Source: an uncultured Lachnospiraceae bacterium (lineage in GTDB: Bacteria; Bacillota; Clostridia; Lachnospirales; Lachnospiraceae). Taken from it: a stretch of 48,391 nt of DNA. This document shows positions 42,427 to 48,391 of the stretch, one piece after another. Numbering within the stretch: position 1 is the first letter of the stretch; each line of letters begins with the position of its first letter. Made by a program: the position numbers and the translations under genes. Location: positions 1-48,391 of the forward strand of contig CAMGCK010000007.1 in assembly GCA_946040795.1 (NCBI GenBank). Reading direction: 5' to 3'. The notes below the pieces were generated by a model that was not told the DNA's origin, did no database searches, and saw only the letters and a program-made list of their open reading frames with translations.

Positions 42427-43374
42427 TTACAGAATCACATTCTTCTGCTGACCGTCCATCCACGCGCGGAGGTTGTCAAAGACGATCTCTGCACGAAGAG
42501 TCATGGACTCGTGCGTAGCAAATGCCACGTGCGGGGTAACCAGCGTGTTCGGAGTTGCCAGAAGCGGTTCATCCGCTGCAAGCGGCGGCTCGATGTCAAA
42601 TACATCGATACCTGCGCCGGCAATCACGCCGTCGTTCAGTGCAGCTGCAAGGTCTGCAGTATTGCAAACCGGGCCGCGGGCAACATTGATTAGGATTGCA
42701 GAAGACTTCATAAGCTTCAGTGTATCCTTGTTGATCAGGCCGCGGGTGCTGTCATTCAGCGGGCAGTGCAGGATGACGATGTCAGAAGCAGCCAGAAGCT
42801 CTTCCAGAGCGACCTGCTTTACATAATCCGGCGCGTCTGCATGTACGCTGCGGCTGGAAGCCAGGATGTCAGCGCCCATTGCGTGGAACAGTTCAGCGGA
42901 ACGGGTACCGATCTTACCAAGACCGACAATACCAACCGTTTTACCCTTTACTTCATAACCAACCAGACCGTCCTTGGTCTTATTGTCGCGACAGCGAGCC
43001 TCGACTTCACGCATGCGGCGGTACAGAGAAAGTACCATGCCCATTGCCAGCTCAGCAACTGCTTCATTGGAATAACCGGAAGCGTTTGAAACAGCAATGT
43101 TCTTTTCCTTTGCTGCTGCAAGACCAACATGGTCAACGCCGGTGAAAGCAACATCGATGAATTTCAGCTGATCAGCAGCCTCGATGACTTCATTCTTATA
43201 CGGCATGTTTGCGATGATGACTGCATCGGCGCCCTTGGTCTCTTCAATTAATACTGCAGTATCCGTGGACTTTGCATAGGATACGAACTCTACGCCTTCC
43301 GCTTCAAACGGTGCTTTGCGTGCGCTGAGTTCCTCTTCACTGATTCCTAAAGATTCAAGAATTGCTACTTTCAT
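42427..43374 (-). CDS. D-isomer-specific 2-hydroxyacid dehydrogenase
   Basis: A 315-residue NAD-dependent 2-hydroxyacid dehydrogenase. Seen: GIVGLGKIGTRSAEL (Rossmann loop, about 142-156), catalytic Arg in NVARGPV, Glu in DVFDIEPPL and His in TPHVAFAT. The substrate cannot be read from sequence; glycerate/hydroxypyruvate, lactate or 4-phosphoerythronate-type reactions are all possible. The ATG at 43374 follows AGGAGG; a longer frame reaches the malic enzyme stop but adds non-homologous residues. It lies 91 bases after malic enzyme and runs into mnmA. Confidence 0.93.
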   Translation of the reverse strand: MKVAILESLGISEEELSARKAPFEAEGVEFVSYAKSTDTAVLIEETKGADAVIIANMPYKNEVIEAADQLKFIDVAFTGVDHVGLAAAKEKNIAVSNASGYSNEAVAELAMGMVLSLYRRMREVEARCRDNKTKDGLVGYEVKGKTVGIVGLGKIGTRSAELFHAMGADILASSRSVHADAPDYVKQVALEELLAASDIVILHCPLNDSTRGLINKDTLKLMKSSAILINVARGPVCNTADLAAALNDGVIAGAGIDVFDIEPPLAADEPLLATPNTLVTPHVAFATHESMTLRAEIVFDNLRAWMDGQQKNVIL

Positions 43375-43465
43375 GATGTCCTCCTGACGATTGTTCAACT
43401 TATTATTCCGTGACATGCTTTGTGTGCTCGAATTTCGAATATTACGCCGCCTGCAGAGTTCCATT

Positions 43466-44647
43466 TTAAATTCTTGCTACACCGTCTTCACGAGCCGCCT
43501 GTGCAACTGCATTCGCTACTGCAGTCTTCACGCGCGGATCCATGGCCTTCGGCAGAATGTTGTTGCAGTTCAGTTCCTCATCCGGAATGATGCCGGCGAT
43601 GGCTTTTGCTGCTGCAATCTTCATGTTCTCAGTGATCTGGGAAGCACGAACATCGAGTGCGCCGCGGAAGATGCCCGGGAAGCACATAACGTTGTTGATC
43701 TGGTTCGGGAAATCGCTGCGGCCGGTGGAAACGATGGCAGCACCGCCTTCATGAGCCTCATCCGGGAAGATTTCCGGCGTCGGATTTGCACAAGCAAAGA
43801 TAATAGCATCCTTTGCCATGCGGCTGACCATTTCCTTATTCAGCTTGCCCGGTACAGATACGCCGATAAAGACATCGGCACCGTCGATGACATCGTTCAG
43901 CTCACCGGTCTTCTTCTCCAGATTCGTGATCTTTGCCATCTCAGCAAGGTACGGATCCATGCCCTCTTCACGGCCGTCGTAAATAACACCGTACTTGTCG
44001 GTCATGATAACATTTTTCACACCTGCGGTCAGGAGAAGCCTGATGATGGCTGTACCTGCAGCTCCTGCGCCGCTGGTAACGACCTTGATGTCCTCAATCT
44101 TCTTGCCAACGACTTTCAGCGCGTTGGTAAGGCCGGCCAGCATGATAACAGCGGTGCCGTGCTGGTCATCGTGGAATACCGGAATGTCGCAGACGGCTTT
44201 CAGGCGCTCTTCAATTTCAAAGCATCTCGGTGCGGAAATGTCCTCTAAGTTGATACCGCCAAAAGAACCTGCCAGTAACTGGACAGTCTTGACGATGTCA
44301 TCGGGATCCTTGGAACGGATGCAAAGCGGAACAGCATCAACATCGCCGAACGCTTTGAACAGGACGCATTTGCCTTCCATAACCGGCATGCCGGCTTCCG
44401 GGCCGATGTCACCCAGACCAAGGACAGCAGTACCATCGGTTACAACGGCAACGGTGTTCCATCTGCGGGTCAGCTCATATCCTTTATTAACATCCTTCTT
44501 AATCTCCAGGCACGGGCCTGCAACACCGGGCGTATATGCAACAGACAGGGCTTCAACAGTATCGACCGGTACTCTTGAAACCATTTCAATTTTTCCGCCC
44601 CATTCGGCGTGCTTTTCAATCGCAAGCTTCTGATAATCTACAGCCAT
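43466..44647 (-). CDS. NAD(P)-dependent malic enzyme
   Basis: A 393-residue short-form bacterial malic enzyme, which oxidatively decarboxylates malate to pyruvate. Seen: VAYTPGVAGPC, VVTDGTAVLGLGDIGPEAG (metal and substrate loop), FHDDQHGTA and the Rossmann GAGAAG. The ATG at 44647 has GAGGAG five bases upstream; the ATG at 44662 lies before that site. It has a good promoter (44694-44722) and is followed by a dehydrogenase that could act on related two- to four-carbon hydroxyacids. Confidence 0.96.
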   Translation of the reverse strand: MAVDYQKLAIEKHAEWGGKIEMVSRVPVDTVEALSVAYTPGVAGPCLEIKKDVNKGYELTRRWNTVAVVTDGTAVLGLGDIGPEAGMPVMEGKCVLFKAFGDVDAVPLCIRSKDPDDIVKTVQLLAGSFGGINLEDISAPRCFEIEERLKAVCDIPVFHDDQHGTAVIMLAGLTNALKVVGKKIEDIKVVTSGAGAAGTAIIRLLLTAGVKNVIMTDKYGVIYDGREEGMDPYLAEMAKITNLEKKTGELNDVIDGADVFIGVSVPGKLNKEMVSRMAKDAIIFACANPTPEIFPDEAHEGGAAIVSTGRSDFPNQINNVMCFPGIFRGALDVRASQITENMKIAAAKAIAGIIPDEELNCNNILPKAMDPRVKTAVANAVAQAAREDGVARI

Positions 44648-44693
44648 AATTGCTCCTCTCATATGTACAATGAATGATTGTCATTTGGTTACA

Positions 44694-44722
44694 ATTTTAC
44701 TATTAACATCCTGTAAATGCAA
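44694..44722 (-). promoter_or_regulatory. Promoter of the malic enzyme-dehydrogenase-mnmA unit
   Basis: Minus-strand TTGCAT and TAAAAT at exactly 17-base spacing, 47 bases before the ATG. Confidence 0.75.
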
Positions 44723-44830
44723 GGATTTTGGGACGCCTGTCCCCATCCGGGCAAAGATTTCATTGTGTATTTTCCTACTTCCAAACGCTCTTCAGCAGGC
44801 TTTTACGAGTCATTTATCAACACGAAGTCC

Positions 44831-45880
44831 TCAATCCCCTGCAACGCTTCTCCGCTCCTCAAGTGAAATTACTCTGCTGAATTCTCCGCCATGTACCCAA
44901 GCCTTCATGTTCTCCACACAGATATCTGTAAACTTGTTCATGGTCTCACGGTGCCATGTTCCGGCTGTATGCGGACAAAGAAGCAGATTTTTAGCATCCC
45001 ACAGCGGATCATCCGCGGGAAGCGGTTCCGGATCCGTCACATCCAAGCCTGCGCCAAGGAAGTAGTCTTCATTCAGAAGTTTTACAAGCGCCTTCTGGTC
45101 GATAGATGTTCCCCGACCGGCGTTTACGATCACACTTCCGCGTTTCATGAGTTTCAGTCGGCGCTCATCCATCAGATGATAGGTGGACGGACCACCCGGA
45201 ATAACCATTGCAAGAATGTCTGCGCGAGGAAGGACATCGTCCAGCTCATCAAACGTGATCTGCTCATTTAAATAGGAAGGTTTTTCTGTTCTCTTCCTCC
45301 GTACACCGATCACATATGCTCCAAGTGCCTTCATTTTTTCTGCATATCTTCCGCCGATGTCACCCAGTCCCAGCACCACGACGGTGCTGCCTTCCACGAC
45401 CTGGATCTGTCGGGACGGACGCCAAAGATGCTGTGCCTTTCCCTCATAGCAATATCCAAAACCGCGAAGAATGTCAAAAGTCAATCCAATCATGTGCTCG
45501 GAAACAATCGTCCCATACATACCTGCGGCATTACAAAGCACACAAGCATCAGAAAGCATCCCGCCGCGAACATAATCATCAAACCCAACGGAGTTCATCT
45601 GAAGCCACTCCAGAGTCTCTTTATTGTGGCGAACGATACTCAGCGGCGTATCACCAAGCGTGGCAGCAAAACCTGAAAGTGCATCTCCGGGATTCTCTTC
45701 GCTTTCTTCTGCCGGAATAGTGCGTTCCTGCAGTCCGGAGGCAATGACTTCGTCCGTCAATACCCGTTTATTCGGCAGATACTCAAATGTCACATCAAAA
45801 TTTCCGCCTTCTGCCGCCTGTTCGATGCGCCTTGCCATTTCCCGGGTAAGCGGAGCTGTAATCAGTACTTTTTTCGTCAT
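44831..45880 (-). CDS. D-isomer-specific 2-hydroxyacid dehydrogenase, second copy
   Basis: A 349-residue dehydrogenase of the same superfamily as the 42427-43374 gene but clearly divergent. Seen: VVVLGLGDIGGRYAEKM (Rossmann loop), Arg in NAGRGTS, Glu in DVTDPEPLP and His in CPHTAGTWH. Of the family's subgroups it looks closest to the hydroxypyruvate/glyoxylate reductase-like GhrA type (PHTAG and DPEPLP motifs). The ATG at 45880 follows GGAG by nine bases. Stand-alone gene; I see no convincing promoter or terminator around it. Confidence 0.9.
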   Translation of the reverse strand: MTKKVLITAPLTREMARRIEQAAEGGNFDVTFEYLPNKRVLTDEVIASGLQERTIPAEESEENPGDALSGFAATLGDTPLSIVRHNKETLEWLQMNSVGFDDYVRGGMLSDACVLCNAAGMYGTIVSEHMIGLTFDILRGFGYCYEGKAQHLWRPSRQIQVVEGSTVVVLGLGDIGGRYAEKMKALGAYVIGVRRKRTEKPSYLNEQITFDELDDVLPRADILAMVIPGGPSTYHLMDERRLKLMKRGSVIVNAGRGTSIDQKALVKLLNEDYFLGAGLDVTDPEPLPADDPLWDAKNLLLCPHTAGTWHRETMNKFTDICVENMKAWVHGGEFSRVISLEERRSVAGD

Positions 45881-45965
45881 GCGTGTGATCTCCAATGTTG
45901 ATATTCGTATTCACTATGCTTTTGGGGAAAGAACCTCTGCCGATGTTACATTCCTCATATGAAAC

Positions 45966-46001
45966 CGGCCCGACACTTTACATAGTGAAAATATCAGGCC
46001 G
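45966..46001 (-). terminator. Possible terminator after the parAB-DUF4446 unit
   Basis: Ten-pair stem (CGGCCTGATA with TGTCGGGCCG, two wobbles) with an inner CACT/AGTG pairing, 21 bases after the DUF4446 stop on the minus strand. Only three T residues follow, so it is weak. Confidence 0.45.
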
Positions 46002-46022
46002 ATTATTCGAACATATATTCGA

Positions 46023-46538
46023 TTACAATTCCATCTGCAGCGCAATTTTCAGCGCTTCTTCATCTTCCTTGGTCAGCGGGTTAATGGACTTACCGTTCAT
46101 GATCTCCTTAACATAGGTATAGCATCCTTCCTGGCCATGGAGAGAATTGATAATGATACCATTATTTTCATTGTTCAAAAGTGCAATGGCAGAGCTCACC
46201 TTACCCGCCATTCCGGGAAATGCATTATACTTGACCACCCCTATCTTACGATACGCTCCAACCAGGTTTTCATTGATCTTTACGATTTCATTGACATTAT
46301 TTTTGAGCTGAAGCTTCACTTTCTGATTGTCTTCGATAACCTTACGAAGTGCTCCCTCCAGTGAATCTGCTCCGGTTCCACGCATAAAGTAATCGATACG
46401 GTCTCCGGTCTTTTTTAATTTAACAAATAAAACAATTACCAGGACCAATAAAACAAGACACAGTAAAACCGCCCCCGCTGCAATATACAACGTATATGGA
46501 CTCACCATATTGTATATTTCGTTCAGAATATCTACCAT
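46023..46538 (-). CDS. DUF4446 membrane protein
   Basis: A 171-residue protein of the DUF4446 family. Seen: one N-terminal membrane helix (about 15-40), a charged coiled-coil-like stretch (LEGALRKVIEDNQKVKLQLKN region), then the conserved core VKYNAFPGMAGKVSSAIALLN and GIIINSLHG. Commonly placed directly after parB in Clostridia; function unknown. It follows parB by 49 bases and is probably in the same transcript. Confidence 0.9.
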   Translation of the reverse strand: MVDILNEIYNMVSPYTLYIAAGAVLLCLVLLVLVIVLFVKLKKTGDRIDYFMRGTGADSLEGALRKVIEDNQKVKLQLKNNVNEIVKINENLVGAYRKIGVVKYNAFPGMAGKVSSAIALLNNENNGIIINSLHGQEGCYTYVKEIMNGKSINPLTKEDEEALKIALQMEL

Positions 46539-46587
46539 ATATAACCCTTTCGGTGAATATCTGCCATTTTGTCAGACATTCACACTT

Positions 46588-47478
46588 TTACTTAATATGA
46601 GACAGGATTCGCTCGATTTCTTCCAATGAATAATAATCGATTTCGATTTTTCCTGCATTTTCAGATTTTCTTTTTATGGACACCTTGGTCTTCAGTTTCT
46701 CCTTCAGGAGATTTTCAACCTGTTCATATTCTAACTGGTTTTTCAGATTTTCCTTTTCTTTGGGTTGTTTCTCTTTCTGGTTTCCAAAGTTCTTGACCAG
46801 TTTTTCCGTCTCTCGAACACTCAGCGCATTTTCGACAACATTCCTAGCAGCTTCTGACTGGTCCGCTGCCGAATCCAGCCCCAGAATCACCTTGGCATGA
46901 CCCGCAGAGAGTTTGCCTGATGCTAAAAGTTCCTGAACATCCTCCGGAAGTTTCAGGAGACGCATGGAGTTTGCAATGACTGCGCGGTTTTTGGAAATAC
47001 GCTCAGAAAGTGCCTCCTGTGTTAAATGATATTCATTGATCAAGCGCTGAAAGGCCATAGCCTCTTCAATCGGATTCAGATCTTTACGCTGAATATTTTC
47101 AATTAACGAAATCTCAGCAATTTCTTCCTCTGTGTAATCCTTTATGATTACAGGAACTTCTTTTAAGCCTGCGATCTTGGCTGCGCGCCAGCGACGTTCA
47201 CCGGCAATTATCTGAAAGTGAGCATCTTTCTTTACAACGATCAATGGCTGGATAATGCCATGAAGACGAATAGAGTCAGCTAATTCATTTAATGCTTCTT
47301 CATCGAACTCTTTTCTGGGCTGATCGCGATTCGGTTCCACTAAACGGAGCTTTACGGTCTGCTCGTTTTTAAGATCTTCTTCTGTGATCGGTACAATTTC
47401 ATGAGTTTTACTGATATCAGCCACATCTCCGAATAATGTACCCAGTCCTTTTCCTAAACCTTTGGTTTTTGTTGCCAT
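46588..47478 (-). CDS. parB: ParB/Spo0J chromosome partitioning protein
   Basis: A 296-residue centromere-binding CTPase. Seen: N-terminal KGLGKGLGTLF (ParA-interacting region), the CTP/CTPase-core motif GERRWRA at 93-99, the helix-turn-helix region (LTQEALSERISKNRAVIANSMRLLKLP, about 147-173) and a C-terminal dimerisation segment. The middle linker is Lys/Glu/Gln-rich. A perfect parS lies 13 bases upstream of the ATG. Confidence 0.98.
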   Translation of the reverse strand: MATKTKGLGKGLGTLFGDVADISKTHEIVPITEEDLKNEQTVKLRLVEPNRDQPRKEFDEEALNELADSIRLHGIIQPLIVVKKDAHFQIIAGERRWRAAKIAGLKEVPVIIKDYTEEEIAEISLIENIQRKDLNPIEEAMAFQRLINEYHLTQEALSERISKNRAVIANSMRLLKLPEDVQELLASGKLSAGHAKVILGLDSAADQSEAARNVVENALSVRETEKLVKNFGNQKEKQPKEKENLKNQLEYEQVENLLKEKLKTKVSIKRKSENAGKIEIDYYSLEEIERILSHIK

Positions 47479-47490
47479 TCTATACTCCTT

Positions 47491-47506
47491 TGTTCCACGT
47501 GGAACA
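47491..47506. promoter_or_regulatory. parS centromere site
   Basis: TGTTCCACGTGGAACA, a perfect 16-base palindrome matching the bacterial chromosomal parS consensus (Bacillus consensus TGTTNCACGTGAAACA). It lies between the parA stop and the parB start and overlaps the leader of parB, so ParB loading here could also affect expression. Confidence 0.97.
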
Positions 47507-47513
47507 ATTTTGC

Positions 47514-48269
47514 TTAGTAATTGATAACTTCGTCTGCAAGTTTTCTATAGGCATCTGCGCCGGTGGAACGCGGATCATATTCTATAATCGGCATACCATG
47601 GCTCGGTGCTTCTGCAAGACGTACATTTCGGGGAATTACAGTATCGTACACTTTTTCTTTTAAGTATTGTTTTACAGAATCCACGACCTGCTGTGAGAGA
47701 TTTGTGCGGCCATCAAACATTGTAAATACTACGCCTTCCAGTTCCAGAGAAGGATTCAGTTTCTTCTGAACCAGTTGAATCGTGTACATCAGCTGAGTAA
47801 GACCTTCCATTGCATAAAATTCACACTGGATCGGCACAAGTACGGAATTTGCTGTAGTAAGCGCATTGACCGTCAAGAGATTCAAAGAAGGTGGGCAGTC
47901 GATCAGGATATAGTCGTATTCAGCCTCAGCCTTTCTGAGTTTTCTTTTAAGAATAAACTCGTGACGTGAAATATCCAGCATTTCAATTTCCGCACCGGCA
48001 AGGTCAACCGTTGTCGGAACCAGGTCCAATGACTTCCAGACATCTTTACGCACACATTTATCCAGAGTCACATCATTTACAAGGAGATCATAAACGGTTC
48101 CGGTCTGTCTTTTTTCTACTCCAAGGCCGCTGGTGGCGTTTCCCTGCGGATCGAGGTCGATCAAGAGTACCTTTTTGCCTTTTTCAACTAATGCAGCTGA
48201 TAAGTTCACGGCAGTAGTGGTTTTTCCAACGCCGCCTTTCTGATTAGCAATTGCTATAACACGTCCCAT
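47514..48269 (-). CDS. parA: ParA/Soj chromosome partitioning ATPase
   Basis: A 251-residue deviant-Walker ATPase. Seen: KGGVGKTT near residues 10-17 with the signature lysine, LLIDLDPQGNATSG, YDYILIDCPPSLNLLT (Walker B) and the C-terminal RSTGADAYRKLADEV. It cooperates with ParB and parS in origin segregation and regulates DnaA in Bacillus. GGAGAA lies upstream of the ATG. First gene of the parA-parB-DUF4446 unit. Confidence 0.98.
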   Translation of the reverse strand: MGRVIAIANQKGGVGKTTTAVNLSAALVEKGKKVLLIDLDPQGNATSGLGVEKRQTGTVYDLLVNDVTLDKCVRKDVWKSLDLVPTTVDLAGAEIEMLDISRHEFILKRKLRKAEAEYDYILIDCPPSLNLLTVNALTTANSVLVPIQCEFYAMEGLTQLMYTIQLVQKKLNPSLELEGVVFTMFDGRTNLSQQVVDSVKQYLKEKVYDTVIPRNVRLAEAPSHGMPIIEYDPRSTGADAYRKLADEVINY

Positions 48270-48361
48270 AGTCTGTTCTCCTTCATATCATTAAAGCATA
48301 CTGAAGTTGTGGCTCCGGATAAGCTTCTGTATTATGATCATGTTTCAGTTAGAATATTGGT

Positions 48362-48390
48362 ATTATAACATAGGTGTTTTTAATTTTCTA
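48362..48390 (-). promoter_or_regulatory. Possible promoter of the par operon
   Basis: Minus-strand TATAAT (-10) at 48362-48367 with a weak TAGAAA at 17-base spacing, right at the window edge. Upstream context is missing. Confidence 0.4.
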
Positions 48391-48391
48391 T

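Noticed and set aside
44733..44747. Terminator at the GGGAC/GTCCC dyad downstream of the second dehydrogenase
   Set aside because: Stem of only five pairs with no T-run, and it lies next to the malic enzyme -35 box.

Overview
The window looks like part of a low-to-mid GC Gram-positive chromosome, most likely a Clostridia member (Lachnospiraceae-like). The reasons are AddAB rather than RecBCD, the holB-ricT-trmN6-rsmI block, a monoderm-type Tad pilus locus without secretin, DUF4446 beside ParAB, AGGAGG-type ribosome binding sites, and lipoboxes typical of Firmicutes. parA-parB with a perfect parS at the right end and the holB-ricT-rsmI block suggest an origin-proximal position. Most genes lie on the minus strand. 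The taxonomic call is inference from gene content; no rRNA is present.

Layout: 68-7160 is addA/addB (minus), for double-strand break repair. 7305-8678 is a small TSCPD protein and a MurG-type glycosyltransferase (plus), ending in a strong terminator. 8766-10305 is a GH88 unsaturated glucuronyl hydrolase with a HIT protein (minus). 10439-19467 is a ten-gene Tad/Flp pilus operon (minus): cpaE/tadZ, tadA, tadB, tadC, flp pilin, DUF5702 protein, TadE-like protein 1, prepilin peptidase, TadE-like protein 2 and a DUF6382 protein. 19703-22731 is a three-gene polysaccharide O-acetylation cassette on the plus strand (DUF4358, MBOAT, DHHW/AlgJ-like). 22851-24463 holds two related lipoproteins, with a 34-bp tandem repeat upstream.

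24693-27757 encodes an aconitase-family hydratase and a ThuA protein. 27862-28689 is a metallo-beta-lactamase-fold hydrolase, followed by a tRNA-Cys(GCA) with its own promoter and terminator. 29094-34187 looks A/T-richer than its surroundings. It carries a strong sigma-A promoter, a small secreted protein, a lipoprotein, an internally duplicated ABC-2 permease and its ATPase, in that transcriptional order. This is the best candidate in the window for an undescribed export, defence or bacteriocin-like system. 34389-35710 is an alpha/beta hydrolase with a Dabb protein. 35870-41143 is a housekeeping operon: Lit-like membrane protein, guanylate-kinase-like protein, holB, ricT, trmN6, rsmI. 41337-44647 is malic enzyme, a 2-hydroxyacid dehydrogenase and mnmA. 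44831-45880 is a second 2-hydroxyacid dehydrogenase. 46023-48269 is parA-parS-parB-DUF4446.

Start codons were moved inward from the longest open frame wherever a clear ribosome binding site and overlap with the upstream gene supported it (murG, GH88, most tad genes, cpaE, DUF4358, Dabb, both dehydrogenases, malic enzyme and others). The most unusual observations are these: a 187-bp inverted-repeat element lying in frame at the 5' end of a TadE-like gene, which also ends in two His/Cys repeats; a TadC with a ~190-residue insert containing an Ig-like segment; a DnaX-partner delta-prime subunit lacking both P-loop and zinc module; an AddB with a degraded Walker A; a RicT with a long Arg/Glu/Asn/Gly tail; and a three-copy 34-bp tandem repeat.
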